A stretch of DNA of 64,000 bases from the NCBI GenBank assembly GCA_035063765.1, contig JAPSFT010000012.1:1-64000 (forward strand), written 5' to 3'. The notes under the pieces are model-generated. The model worked only from the letters and a program-made list of their open reading frames with translations, made no database searches and was not told the DNA's origin. Source of the stretch: Deltaproteobacteria bacterium (GTDB lineage Bacteria; Myxococcota_A; UBA9160; PR03). Positions 18,263 to 28,500 of this stretch are shown here, in pieces (position 1 is the first letter of the stretch; the number at the start of each line of letters is the position of its first letter). Position numbers and translations under genes: made by a program.

Positions 18263-19431
18263 CCGGTGCCGAAGCGGGGATCCGGCTCCGGGTAGTCGGT
18301 GCTCACGAACTGGGCGCCGCTGGCGAGCGCGGCGTCGCGCGGGCCGGTGTCGCCGAGCCGGGCCTCGACGGTGTCGGCGTCGGCGCGGGTGCGCACCAGG
18401 TAGCCGGCGGCGACGGCGGCCTGGATGCGGGCGAAGTCGCCGATCGGGTCGTTGAGCTTGATGAAGGCGGCGTCGGGCGCGCCCTCGACGGCGTTCGGGA
18501 ACAGCACGCGGCCCTCGGCCGAGGGGCGCCCGTCGGTGTAGATCGCGCGCTTGCTTCCCCCGTTGTCCATCGCGAAGAGCAGCGTGCCGCGCAGGCGGCC
18601 GAGCGCGGGCCAGCCGTCGCGGCGGATCGCCTCGTCGAGGGTGGCGCGCCGGCCGCGCACGTCGTCCGGCGTCACCAGCTTGTGGCGGGGGACCACGGCG
18701 CGGATCTCGGCGTCGAGGTCGTCCATCTCCTCGGGGCCGAAGGGGATCGGGACGACCCACCCGAAGTCGGGCTCGACGCGCTCGTCCTTGAGCTCGAGCA
18801 GGATCAGGATCGGCAGGTGGCGCGGGTTCGCGTCCGACCACGCCACGACGGTTTCCAGGCACGCGCGCAGCGTGTAGCAGGTGGTCTCGAAGTCGAGATC
18901 CTGCACGTGCAGCACCTTCATCCCGGGCTGGTCGAGCGCGGGAACACCGGATGCGGTCGGCAGGCCCACGGCCGCCGGGCCGAGCCGGCTCGCGTAGCGG
19001 CCGCCCTCGGGGTCCGCGAAGACGTCGAGCTCGATCTGCCGCACGCCCTCGACGCCGAACTGCAGGTCGAGCGGCGGGTGCTCGTAGTCCCACGCGGTCC
19101 CGATCAGGGGAATGAAGCTCGCGAGCGTCGAGAAGAGCGGCTCGTGCGGGCGCCGGTGATAGCTGTTGTGCGAGCCGATCACCTGGATCTCGTCGAGGCG
19201 GAGGCAGTCGTGCAGGGGCTCGAGCTTGCGCGCCAGCACCCGGCGCTGGAAGGCGCGCAGGTAGTCGCGGCGGAAGTTGCGGGAGCCGGGCGCGGGCACG
19301 GCCTCGAGGTCGGCGAGCACGGCGAGGCGCTGCGGGTAGCCGCCGCAGCCGGACAGGGGGCGGCGCAGGTCGGCCGCCGCCGGCGCGGCGGCGGCGAGGG
19401 CGAACAGGACGGCGAGCACGCGCGCGCGCAT
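18175..19431 (-). CDS. secreted Ca2+-dependent phosphoinositide-phospholipase C-like protein
   Basis: A 418-residue exported protein with a signal peptide (about residues 1-20, ending APAAA). It belongs to the bacterial Ca2+-dependent PI-PLC/PLC-like phosphodiesterase TIM-barrel group. Visible landmarks are VIGSHNSYHR with the catalytic histidine, the acidic strand IELDVFADPEGG, VLHVQDLDFETTCY, LILLELKDE and, near the C-terminus, AQFVSTDYPEPD. Such enzymes cleave glycerophospho-inositol or related headgroups. The actual substrate is unknown. It converges on the GT2 gene and diverges from the GT4 gene across 137 bp. Confidence 0.85.
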   Translation of the reverse strand: MRARVLAVLFALAAAAPAAADLRRPLSGCGGYPQRLAVLADLEAVPAPGSRNFRRDYLRAFQRRVLARKLEPLHDCLRLDEIQVIGSHNSYHRRPHEPLFSTLASFIPLIGTAWDYEHPPLDLQFGVEGVRQIELDVFADPEGGRYASRLGPAAVGLPTASGVPALDQPGMKVLHVQDLDFETTCYTLRACLETVVAWSDANPRHLPILILLELKDERVEPDFGWVVPIPFGPEEMDDLDAEIRAVVPRHKLVTPDDVRGRRATLDEAIRRDGWPALGRLRGTLLFAMDNGGSKRAIYTDGRPSAEGRVLFPNAVEGAPDAAFIKLNDPIGDFARIQAAVAAGYLVRTRADADTVEARLGDTGPRDAALASGAQFVSTDYPEPDPRFGTGYEVSFPGETVARCNPVSAPRGCAAVWLE

Positions 19432-19568
19432 GGGTACCTCCGGCAGCGAGGACGCCGGGGCGCCCGCGGGCGGCCATCCTATCCCAGACCAGGCCGCGGG
19501 TGGGGGAAAACTCTCCCTCGGTCACCCTTCGCCGGCCGGCCGCGTGGCCGGGCGACGGGAGCGGGTTC

Positions 19569-20741
19569 ATGCGACGGGTTCTAGGCTGCCGCGCCGTGCG
19601 GATCGCGATCGTCGGCGCGTTCCCCTTCCCGCTGCCCCAGGGCTCGCAGGTCTACTGCGCGGAGCAGGCCCGCGCGCTGCAGGCTGCCGGCGCCGAGGTC
19701 GAGCTGCTCGTCTACGGCAGCGGGGCCGGCGCGCTGCCGGCGGCGGCGCGAGGGCTTGCGATCACGCGCGTGCCGCGCGCGCTCTCGCCCCGCCGGCTCG
19801 GCTCGGGCCCGCACGCGGCGAAGCCGCTCGCGGACCTGGTCCTCGCCGCGATCCTGCTGCGCGCCCACCGGCGCCGGCGCTTCGACGCCGTGCTCGCGCA
19901 CAACGCCGAGGCGGCGCTCGCGGCGCTGGCGGTGCGGCCGCTGCTCCGGCGCCCGGTCGCCTACGTCGCCCACACGCTCTGGCGCCACGAGCTCGCGAGC
20001 CATGCGCCGGGCCCGCTCGCGACGCGGCTCGCCGTGCCGCTCGCGGAGCTCGGCGCGGGGCTCGACGCGCTGGTGGCGCGCCGTTGTGACGCCGTCCTCG
20101 CGCTCGCGCCGGCCGCAGGACGGGCCCTCGCTCCGCACGCGCACGGGCCCCTGGCCGTGATCCCGCCGATGCTCGAGCCGGCTCCCGATCCCGCTCCCCG
20201 CGCCGTCGCCGGGGCCTGCGCCCGCCACGGGCTCGAGCCCGGCCGCTTCGCGCTCTACGCGGGCAACCTCGACGCCTACCAGGCGCTCGCCACGCTGGCC
20301 GCCGTGGCGCGCAGGATGCGCGCGCCGATCGTGGTCGCGACGCACGCCACGGGCGTCGCGCCCGCACCCCTGCGCACGGTCCACGCCGCCGACGCGGCCG
20401 TGACGCGGCTCCTGACCTTCGGCGCGGGCGTGGCGGTGCTGCCGCGCCGCGCGCCGGGCGGCTTCCCGGTGAAGCTGCTCAACTACCTCGAAGCGCGCCG
20501 TGCGGTCGTCGCGCGGCGCGGCATCGCGGCGGGGCTCGTGCACGGGGAGTCCGCCTGCCTCCTGCCCGACGACGCGGGTCCGGCGGTCTGGGCCGAGGCC
20601 ATCGACGCGCTGCTCGACGACCCCTCCCGCGCCGCCCGGCTGGGGGCCGGCGGGCGCGCGGCGCTCGAGCGCGGGCACGATCCGGACGCGCTCGCGCGCG
20701 CGACGCTCGGCCTGCTCGCGCGCGCGGGCGCACGCCCGTGA
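19569..20741 (+). CDS. family 4 glycosyltransferase
   Basis: A 390-residue GT-B glycosyltransferase of the GT4 type. The N-terminal Rossmann half starts VRIAIVGAFPFPLPQGSQVY, the acceptor-domain loop is AHNAEAALAAL, and the C-terminal half has YAGNLDAYQAL and the donor-binding GGFPVKLLNYLEARRAVVA, in place of the usual E-x7-E. The ATG at 19569 has GGGAG at 7 nt. A GTG at 19596 would begin exactly at the Rossmann strand and is an alternative. It probably adds a sugar to an envelope glycan or lipid. Confidence 0.85.
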   Translation: MRRVLGCRAVRIAIVGAFPFPLPQGSQVYCAEQARALQAAGAEVELLVYGSGAGALPAAARGLAITRVPRALSPRRLGSGPHAAKPLADLVLAAILLRAHRRRRFDAVLAHNAEAALAALAVRPLLRRPVAYVAHTLWRHELASHAPGPLATRLAVPLAELGAGLDALVARRCDAVLALAPAAGRALAPHAHGPLAVIPPMLEPAPDPAPRAVAGACARHGLEPGRFALYAGNLDAYQALATLAAVARRMRAPIVVATHATGVAPAPLRTVHAADAAVTRLLTFGAGVAVLPRRAPGGFPVKLLNYLEARRAVVARRGIAAGLVHGESACLLPDDAGPAVWAEAIDALLDDPSRAARLGAGGRAALERGHDPDALARATLGLLARAGARP

Positions 20742-20833
20742 GGGGAGCCGGCGCAGATCGGGATCGAGACCGGCGCGCGGGCGGCCGAAGAGCAGGACGG
20801 CCCGCCGCGGCGAGCCCACCGGAGGCCCGGCCG

Positions 20834-22003
20834 ATGCAGTGCTGCCCGCCCTCCCCGCGCGCCCCCCTTGTGCTCCTCGCCTGCGCGCTGCTCGCCGGCT
20901 CCGGCCTCGCCCGCGCGGCCGGCAACCCCGCCGGCGGCTGCGCGGTGCCGGCCGAGGCGCAGGCGGAGGACAGCTCGGACCCGGACGTCGTGGTCGGCAA
21001 CGGCACGCCGGAGAGCTGCACGGGCGCGGCCTTCGTCGCGGCCGTCGCCGCGGGGGGCGTCGTCACCTTCGACTGCGGGCCCGCGCCGGTCACCATCGTG
21101 CTCGACGAGACCGCCAAGGTCTTCAACGACACGGGCCCCCGGATCGTGATCGACGGGGGGAACCGGGTGACGCTGAGCGGTGGTGGCCAGGTCCGGATCC
21201 TCTACATGAACACCTGCGACCCGAACCAGGTCTGGACGACCTCGCACTGTGACGACCAGGACCACCCGCAGCTCACCGTGCAGAACCTGACCTTCGCCGA
21301 CGGCGACGCCAGCGGCGAGAGCCCGGGCGGCGGGGGGGCGATCTTCGTCCGAGGGGGGCGCTTCAAGGTCGTGAACAGCACCTTCGTCCGGAACCGCTGC
21401 GACGAGGTCGGGCCGGACGTCGGGGGGGCCGCGATCCGGGTCTTCGACCAGTTCCAGGACCGGCCCGTCCACGTGACGCACTCGACCTTCGGCGGGGGGC
21501 CGGCGCTCGGCAACGTCTGCTCGAACGGGGGCGGGCTCAGCAGCATCGGCGTCTCCTACACCGTGTGGAACAGCCTCTTCTCCCACAACCGGGCGATCGG
21601 CTACGGCGCCAACCCAAAGCGTCCCGGCACCCCCGGCGGCGGCAGCGGCGGCGCGATCTACAACGACGGCAACACCTTCGCGCTGCGCCTGTGCGGTACG
21701 CGCATCGTCGAGAACAGCGCCAACGAAGGGGGGGGCGCGATCTTCTTCGTGAGCAACAACGGCACCGGTACGCTCGCGATCGAGGACTCGCTGCTCGCCG
21801 CCAACCCGAGCCTCGGCTTCGAGACGCGGGGCCTGCCGGGCATCTTCCTGCTCGGCGACCCCTCGCCCGAGATCGTCGACTCCGTGATCACGGCACCCGA
21901 GGCCCCGGCGGCCGGGCTCGCACTCGGAGCGCTCGCGACGTTGGCCGCGCTCGCACGGCGCCGGCGCGCGCCGCTCAGGGCGCCGGCTTCGCCCGCGGCT
22001 TGA
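20834..22003 (+). CDS. secreted parallel beta-helix protein with sorting-type C-terminus
   Basis: A 389-residue exported protein: signal peptide of about 29 residues (VLLACALLAGSGLARAAG) followed by a right-handed parallel beta-helix. The helix is seen in repeated strands such as LTVQNLTFADGDA, FKVVNSTFVRNRC and VHVTHSTFGGG, with GGGGAIF and GGSGGAIYND turns. The C-terminus has PEAP followed by a hydrophobic stretch (AAGLALGALATLAALA) and RRRR, the architecture of PEP-CTERM-like surface-sorting signals. Its 3' end overlaps the convergent methyltransferase gene by 29 bp. Ligand or enzymatic activity is unknown. Confidence 0.82.
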   Translation: MQCCPPSPRAPLVLLACALLAGSGLARAAGNPAGGCAVPAEAQAEDSSDPDVVVGNGTPESCTGAAFVAAVAAGGVVTFDCGPAPVTIVLDETAKVFNDTGPRIVIDGGNRVTLSGGGQVRILYMNTCDPNQVWTTSHCDDQDHPQLTVQNLTFADGDASGESPGGGGAIFVRGGRFKVVNSTFVRNRCDEVGPDVGGAAIRVFDQFQDRPVHVTHSTFGGGPALGNVCSNGGGLSSIGVSYTVWNSLFSHNRAIGYGANPKRPGTPGGGSGGAIYNDGNTFALRLCGTRIVENSANEGGGAIFFVSNNGTGTLAIEDSLLAANPSLGFETRGLPGIFLLGDPSPEIVDSVITAPEAPAAGLALGALATLAALARRRRAPLRAPASPAA

Positions 22004-22829
22004 CGAAGCGCAGGGTCATGCGGTCGCTCTCGCCGATGGCCTGGTACTTCGCGCGGTCCTGCTCGCCGAGGCGGTAGGTCGGCGGGAGGGTCCAGACCCC
22101 CTCCGGGTGGTCCCGGGTGTCCTTCGGGTTCGCGTTGACCTCGGAGCGGCCGGCCAGCTCGAAGCCGGCGCGCTCCGCCGCGGCGATCACCTCGGACTCC
22201 GGCACGTAGCCGGTCTTCGCCGACAACGCCGGATCGGCGCCCTCCGCGGCCCGGTGCTGCACGACGCCCATCACCCCGCCCGGCTTCAGCACCCGGAAGG
22301 CCTCCTCGTACACCGCATCCTGGTAGCCGCCGTTGATCCAGGTGTGGTTGTTGCGGAAGGTCAGGACGAGGTCGTAGTGATCGGCCGCACCGAGAACGAG
22401 CTTCGACGGCGGGTCGATCGTGACCACCTCGACGGCGCCGAAGCGGGCCGGATCGCCGGCGAGCTTGTCGGCCAGGGCCTTCGCCGCGCGCGTCGCGTAC
22501 GCGTCCGCCGGGCCCTCCGGGTCGAAGTTCGTGACGGTGAGCCGCCCGTCGGGCGCCAGGAACCCGGCGAGGATCTCGGTGTACCAGGCGCCGCCGCCTG
22601 GCCAGAGCTCGAGCACGCGCATGGTGGGCTCGATCCCGAAGAAGAGCAGGGTCTCCTGCGGATGGCGCCAGCCGTCGCGAGCGCGGTTCTCGGGCGCGCG
22701 CTGCGGCGCGTCGATCGCCTGGCGCAGCTTCGCGGCGGTGGCGGCGGGCGGCACCTCGCTCGCGGCCAGCGCGGGCGCGGCGGCGAGCAGGATGGCGGCG
22801 GCGAGCCAGGAGACGGAGCGGGTCGTCAC
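21975..22829 (-). CDS. exported SAM-methyltransferase-like protein
   Basis: A 284-residue protein of the predicted methyltransferase group COG4798. It begins with a signal peptide (VSWLAAAILLAAAPALAA). It then shows an ordinary class I Rossmann core: VLELWPGGGAWYTEIL as the SAM loop, DHYDLVLTFRNNHTW and LKPGGVMGVVQHRA. Export of a SAM-dependent enzyme is puzzling because SAM is cytoplasmic. The family nevertheless carries signal peptides in many Proteobacteria, so this is not a mis-start. The substrate is unknown. The next gene upstream ends 16 bp before its start. Confidence 0.88.
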   Translation of the reverse strand: MTTRSVSWLAAAILLAAAPALAASEVPPAATAAKLRQAIDAPQRAPENRARDGWRHPQETLLFFGIEPTMRVLELWPGGGAWYTEILAGFLAPDGRLTVTNFDPEGPADAYATRAAKALADKLAGDPARFGAVEVVTIDPPSKLVLGAADHYDLVLTFRNNHTWINGGYQDAVYEEAFRVLKPGGVMGVVQHRAAEGADPALSAKTGYVPESEVIAAAERAGFELAGRSEVNANPKDTRDHPEGVWTLPPTYRLGEQDRAKYQAIGESDRMTLRFVKPRAKPAP

Positions 22830-22845
22830 GAGGGTTCCTTTCGCT

Positions 22846-23667
22846 TCAGCCGATCCGCGCGCTCTGGCCGCCGTCGACCGCGAGCGCGACGCCGGTGACG
22901 AAGCGCGCCTCGTCGGAGGCCAGGAAGAGCGCCGCGTAGGCGACGTCCCAGGCGGTGCCCATCTTGGCGCCGAGCGGCACCTGCGCGTCGCGCAGCTCGA
23001 TCAGCTTCTGCTTGTCGGCGCCGGTGGCGGCGGCGATGCCCTCGATGGCCATCGGCGTGTTCATGAGCCCTGGCATGATGGCGTTCGCGCGGATCCCGAA
23101 CTTCGCGTTGCCGACGGCGAGCGACTGGGTGTAGGCGTTGACGCCCGCCTTCGAGGCCTTGTAGGCGACGATCGGGGTCGCGCAGACTGCCGCGATCGAC
23201 GAGATGTTCACGATCGCCCCGGCCCGCTGCCGGCGCATCACGGGCAGCACGTGCTTGCAGGGCACGACGACGCTCTTCAGGTTGACGGCGAGGATCCGGT
23301 CCCAGGCGTCGAGGTCCACGTGTGCCGGCCCGGCGTCGCCGCCCCCGATGCCCACGTTGTTGTGCAGCACGTCGATCCGGCCGTGCTCCGCGACGCAGCG
23401 CGCGAACAGCGCCGCGACGTCCGGCTCGCGCGTGGCGTCGGCGGCCACGGCGTCGGCCGCGCCGCCCTCGCCGCGGATCTGCGCCACCGTCTCCTGGGCC
23501 GCCTCGAGCCGGTGGTCGACCACCACCACGCGCGCGCCCTCGCGCGCGAAGAGCACCGAGGTCGCCCGCCCGTTGCCGATCGTGTCGCCGGGCGTCTGGC
23601 CGCCGCCCATCACGACGGCGATCTTGCCGGCGAGCCGCGGCGCCCGCGGACCGATCGGGCCGGCCAT
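22846..23667 (-). CDS. short-chain dehydrogenase/reductase (SDR)
   Basis: A 273-residue SDR. The cofactor loop is atypical, reading VVMGGGQTPGDTIGNG where TGxxxGIG is usual, which is a recognised variant in some steroid and lipid SDRs. Other motifs are NNVGIGGG, NISSIAAVCATPIVAYKASK with Ser, Tyr and Lys, and the C-terminal LAVDGGQSAR. It starts 2 bp after the stop of the upstream CMD gene, so both are in one unit. The substrate is unknown. Confidence 0.9.
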   Translation of the reverse strand: MAGPIGPRAPRLAGKIAVVMGGGQTPGDTIGNGRATSVLFAREGARVVVVDHRLEAAQETVAQIRGEGGAADAVAADATREPDVAALFARCVAEHGRIDVLHNNVGIGGGDAGPAHVDLDAWDRILAVNLKSVVVPCKHVLPVMRRQRAGAIVNISSIAAVCATPIVAYKASKAGVNAYTQSLAVGNAKFGIRANAIMPGLMNTPMAIEGIAAATGADKQKLIELRDAQVPLGAKMGTAWDVAYAALFLASDEARFVTGVALAVDGGQSARIG

Positions 23668-23669
23668 CC

Positions 23670-24218
23670 TCAGCGCACCGGCAGGGTCGGCAGCTCGGGC
23701 GAGTCCGGCTGCACGCCGAGGGTGTTGAGCGCCATCGACACGAGCTGGTACTGGCCGACCGCGAAGACGAGGTCGAGGACCTGCTGGGTCGAGAAGTGGT
23801 TCCCGAGCGCCGCCCAGGTCGGGTCCGAGACGAAGGCGTCGGCGCGCAGCTCGTCGACGGCGCGGAGCAGCGTGCGATCGGCGTCGCTCCAGCCCGGCGC
23901 GCCGGGGCCGTCGGCCACGCGCTCGATCTCGGCCTCGGAGACGCCAGACTGGCGCGCGATCACGGCGTGCTGCCCCCACTCGTAGCCCGAGCGGCACAGC
24001 CAGCCGATGCGCAGGATCGCGAGCTCGCGCTCGCGCGGCGCCAGCGTCGAGCGCGCCAGCACGTGGTTGCCGAACACCAGCCAGCGCTTCATCAGCTTCG
24101 GATGATGGGCGAGGGTGCGGAAGATGTTCAGCAGCGGCCCGGAGCCGAAGCGCTCGCGGGTCTCGGGGTCGATCTCGGCGTCGGGGAGCGGCGCGAGCCG
24201 CGGCTTGTCGAGGCGCAT
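23670..24218 (-). CDS. carboxymuconolactone decarboxylase (CMD/AhpD-like) family protein
   Basis: A 182-residue CMD-fold protein. The core motif is ELAILRIGWLCRSGYEWGQH, with the single cysteine, glutamate and histidine of the one-Cys subgroup. It is not the CxxC motif of AhpD, so peroxidase-reductase activity is less likely. Members of this subgroup accompany catabolic SDR genes. It lies between a serine hydrolase gene (22 bp upstream) and the SDR (2 bp downstream) on the same strand. Confidence 0.88.
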   Translation of the reverse strand: MRLDKPRLAPLPDAEIDPETRERFGSGPLLNIFRTLAHHPKLMKRWLVFGNHVLARSTLAPRERELAILRIGWLCRSGYEWGQHAVIARQSGVSEAEIERVADGPGAPGWSDADRTLLRAVDELRADAFVSDPTWAALGNHFSTQQVLDLVFAVGQYQLVSMALNTLGVQPDSPELPTLPVR

Positions 24219-24240
24219 CGGTCCCTCCTCGTCGCCGATG

Positions 24241-25296
24241 CTACAGCGGAGCGCGCAGCAGGGGAAAGGCGTCCACGATCGCGCGCAGATCGTGGACCAC
24301 GGCCGCGCGCTGCTCGGGCGTCGAGACCCCGAGGCGCACGAGCACGAGGTCGCGCCCGGGGTCCACGACGACGTACTGGCCCTGGAAGCCGTTGGCCGTG
24401 AAGATCCCGGTCCCGTCCTGGGCGAGCCACCAGTGCGCGCCGTAGCGGCCGATGCTGGCTGGCGTCTCGCGGCGCGCGTGGTCGACCCAGCCTGCCGGCA
24501 GCACGCGCCGGCCCTCCCAGAGCCCGTCGCGCAGGTAGAGCAGCCCGAAGCGCGCGAAATCCCGCGCCGTCGCGAACACGTACGAGGAGCCGATGAAGGT
24601 GCCGGCCGCGTCGAAGCGCGGCTCGGCGCTGCGCATCCCGATCGGGTCGAAGAGCGCGCGGCGCAGGAACGCCTCCATCCCCGCGCGCCCGCCGCCGACG
24701 GCCGCGCCCGCGATCGCGGCCACCAGGTTGCTGGTCCCGCTCGAGTAGTTCCAGTAGGTGCCGGGCGGGTGCGCGAGCGCGCGCGCCGCGGCAAAGCGGG
24801 CGATGTCGTCCCTGCCCTCGCGGAACAGCATCTCGACCACGTCGGAGCGGCCCGTCGCCTCGTAGAGCTCGACGAAGTCGAGCCCGTCCACCATGCGCAG
24901 CAGGTGCTCGAGCGTGATCGCACCGCGCGGATCGCCCGGGCCGCGCCAGGCCGCGACGGGCGCCGGCGCGTCGAGCGCGAGCCGGCCCTCGGCGACCAGC
25001 ACGCCGACGGCCGCGTGCAGCATGCTCTTCGCCATCGACCAGGAGGGAAAGGTGTCACCGGCGCCCTTGCCCGGCGCGTAGCGTTCGAGCACGAGGCGCC
25101 CCTGGTGGACCGCGAGCAGCGCGAGCGTCTCGCCGTGGGACGCGGCCGCGCCCGCCGCGAACGCGCGCCCGGCCGCCGCGTCGAGACGGGCGGCGTCGAC
25201 CTCGGCCCCGGGCGTGGCGATCGGCCACGCGTCGGTCGGAAAAGGCACGGCCGCGGGCTGCGGGGGAAGCGGCAGGAGGGGCGCCATCCCGCCCAT
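24241..25296 (-). CDS. beta-lactamase-fold serine hydrolase
   Basis: A 351-residue serine hydrolase of the class C beta-lactamase/esterase EstB fold. The SxxK catalytic motif is in SWSMAKSML, with Ser acylated and Lys as base. The tyrosine motif is YWNYSSGTSN. The C-terminal part has GAHWWLAQDGTG and FTANGFQGQYVVVDPG. No export signal is evident. The start could be the ATG at 25296 or 25287; neither has a strong ribosome site. The reading frame stays open far upstream only as the antisense of the RND gene. Likely an esterase or amidase of lipid metabolism. Confidence 0.87.
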   Translation of the reverse strand: MGGMAPLLPLPPQPAAVPFPTDAWPIATPGAEVDAARLDAAAGRAFAAGAAASHGETLALLAVHQGRLVLERYAPGKGAGDTFPSWSMAKSMLHAAVGVLVAEGRLALDAPAPVAAWRGPGDPRGAITLEHLLRMVDGLDFVELYEATGRSDVVEMLFREGRDDIARFAAARALAHPPGTYWNYSSGTSNLVAAIAGAAVGGGRAGMEAFLRRALFDPIGMRSAEPRFDAAGTFIGSSYVFATARDFARFGLLYLRDGLWEGRRVLPAGWVDHARRETPASIGRYGAHWWLAQDGTGIFTANGFQGQYVVVDPGRDLVLVRLGVSTPEQRAAVVHDLRAIVDAFPLLRAPL

Positions 25297-25521
25297 GTAG
25301 CCCAGCCCGGTCGCGCCGTGTAGGCGCGGAGCCGTCCGCCCTGCGGGCGTCGAGCCGAGGGCGTGGTGCGCAGCGCAGCACGCCGATGTGCGCGACCGGG
25401 AGTCCGCGAGCGCAGCGGCCCTCGCGCCACCCCGGAGTTGGCGACAAGGGAAGCGGGAAGTGGTAACCCCTGCGGGCCGGCGGCCCGGAGCGTGCCCTCT
25501 GGCCGCGTTCGCTGGAGCTCC

Positions 25522-28500
25522 GTGACCGCGCCGCACGAACCCCCGCGCCCCGAAGCCGCCCCTGCGCCGCGCGCTCCCGGCTTCGTCGCCTTCTTCATCG
25601 ACCGGCCGATCTTCGCCGCGGTGGTGGCGATCCTGATCACGCTGGCCGGCGCGATCTCGATCCCCCTGCTGCCGGTCTCGCAGTTCCCGCCGATCGTACC
25701 GCCCACCGTGCAGGTCTCCGCGAGCTACACGGGGGCCAGCGCCGACGTGGTGGAACGCACCCTGACCCTCCCCATCGAGGAGCAGGTGAACGGCGCCGAA
25801 GGCATGCTCTACATGAGCTCGACCAGCGCCAACGACGGGTCGATGGGGCTCACCGTCACCTTCGAGCTCGGCCGGGACGCCGACATCGCCACCGTCAACG
25901 TGAACAACCGCGTGACGGTGGCCGAGCCGCGCCTGCCCGAGGAGGTCCGGCGCCTCGGCATCACCGTGCGCAAGCAGTCGCCCGACCTGACGATGGTCGT
26001 GAACCTGGTCTCGCCGGACCGATCGCGCGACGCGCTCTTCCTCTCGAACTACGCGCTGATCAACCTGGTCGACCCGCTCAAGCGCGTACCGGGAGTGGGC
26101 GAGGTGTCGCTCTTCGGCGAGCGCCGCTTCGCGATGCGCGTGTGGCTCGACCCCGAGCGGCTCGCCAAGCTCGGCCTCGACGCCACCGACGTCGTCACCG
26201 CGGTGCGCGAGCAGAACGTGCAGATCGCCGCCGGCCGGGCCGGCGCGCCGCCCGCCCCCGAGAGCCAGCAGCTCGACATCCCGCTCCAGACCCGGGGCCG
26301 GCTCACCACCGAGGAGGAGTTCCGCGCCATCGTGATCCGCGCGGAGCCGGACGGCTCGCTGCTCCGGCTCGGCGACGTCGCGCGGGTCGAGCTCGGCGCG
26401 CAGAGCTACGCGGGCTTCACGCGCCTCTCGGGCCAGCCCACCATCTCGATGGGCGTGTTCCAGCTCCCGGAGGCCAACGCGCTCGACGTGTCGGCCGCCG
26501 TACGCGCCGAGCTCGCGCGCATCGCCGAGCGCTTCCCGGCCGGGGTCGACTGGCGGGTGCGCTACGACCCGACCGAGTTCGTCGCCGAGTCGATCGACGA
26601 GGTGGCACGCACGCTCCTCGAGGCGATGGCGCTGGTGTTCTTCGTGGTGTGGATCTTCCTCCACGACTGGCGCACCACGCTGATCCCGGCCGTCACGATC
26701 CCCGTCTCGCTGGTCGGCACCTTCGCGGTCCTGAACGCGATCGGGCTCTCGATCAACACGATCACGCTCTTCGCGCTGGTGCTCGCGATCGGGCTCGTGG
26801 TGGACGACGCGATCGTGGTGGTGGAGAACGTGGCGCGGCTGATGGCGGCCGGGGTCCCGCGCCGCGAGGCGGTGGGACGATCGATGGGCGAGGTGACCAG
26901 CGCGATCGTGGCGTCGACGCTGGTGCTCGGGGCCGTCTTCGTGCCGGTGGCGTTCCTGCCCGGCACCACGGGCCTCCTGCTGCGCCAGTTCGGGATCACC
27001 GTCACCTGCGCGGTGCTGATCTCGCTGCTCAACGCGCTGACGCTCTCGCCGGCCCTGTGCGCGCTGGTGATGCGCGCGCACGGCGAGGAGAAGAACGCCC
27101 TGTTCCGCGGCTTCGAGCGCGGCTTCGGGGCGGTGCTGCGCCGCTACGATCGCGGCGTGCGCGCGCTCTTCCCGCGCCGGCTGCTGGTGCTGGGTGTGTT
27201 CGGCGCGCTGGTCCTCGGAACCGCGCTGCTCTTCCGCGCGATGCCCACCGGCTTCCTGCCCGACGAGGACCAGGGCTACTTCATCACGAGCTTCCAGCTC
27301 CCGGACGGCGCCTCGCTCGACCGTACGCTGGCCCTCGCGAAGCAGGTGGAGGAGGTCCTGCTCGGCACGCCCGGCATCGTCGCCACCAACCTGTTCGGCG
27401 GCTTCGATGCCCTGACCGGCACCTTCCCGCCCAACATCGGCTCGGTGTTCGTGTCGCTCGCGCCGTGGGACGAGCGCGGCAAGCAGGGCCAGTCGCTCGA
27501 GGCGATCTTCGCCGCGGTGCGCCCGAAGCTCGCCGCGATCCCGGGCGCGCGGATCTTCGCGCTGAACCCGGCGCCGATCCGCGGCCTCTCGCGCACGGGC
27601 GGCTTCGAGTTCCAGCTCCAGGACCGCGGCGGCGGGCCGCTGCCGGAGCTGGCCGCCGTCGCGCAGCGGATCGTCGACGCGGGCAACGCGGCGCCGGAGC
27701 TCCAGAACCTGTTCACGACCTTCCGGCCCACCGTGCCCCAGGTGTTCGTCGACCTCGACCGCGCCAAGGCCCGGACGCTCGGCGTCGGTATCACCGACGT
27801 CTTCCAGACGCTCCAGATCTACATGGGCGGGCTCTACGTGAACGACTTCGACCGCTTCGGCCGCCTGTTCCGGGTGTACGCCCAGGCCGAGCCCGACCTG
27901 CGCGCTCGCCCCGAGGACGTGAAGCGCCTGTGGGTGCGCTCGGAGCGCGGCGAGATGGTGCCGCTCTCGACCCTCGTCCGGCTCGAGCGCATCACCGGGC
28001 CGCGCGACATCCCACACTACAACGTGTTCCGGGCGGCCAAGATCCAGGGCGAGCCGGCACCCGGCTACAGCTCGGGCCAGGCCCTCGACCGCATGGAGGC
28101 GATCGCGCACGAGCTGATGCCGCCGACGATGTCCTTCGAGTGGACGGGTACCGCCTTCCAGGAGCGCCAGGCGGGCCGCGAGGCGCAGATCATCCTCGCG
28201 CTCTCGCTGCTGGTCGTGTTCCTGTTCCTGGCCGCGCAGTACGAGAGCTGGACCCTGCCGCTCGTGATCATGCTGGTGGTGCCGCTGGCGTTCCTGGGGG
28301 CGCTCGGTGCCCAGGCGCTGCGCGGGCTCGCGAACGACCTCTACTGCCAGATCGGCCTCGTGACCCTGATCGGGCTCGCCAGCAAGAACTCGATCCTGAT
28401 CGTCGAGTTCGCCAAGCGCCGCCGCGAGGAGGGCCTGAGCCTGGTGGACGCCGCGCGCGAGGCCGCCGAGACGCGCTTCCGGCCGGTCGTGATGACGGCC

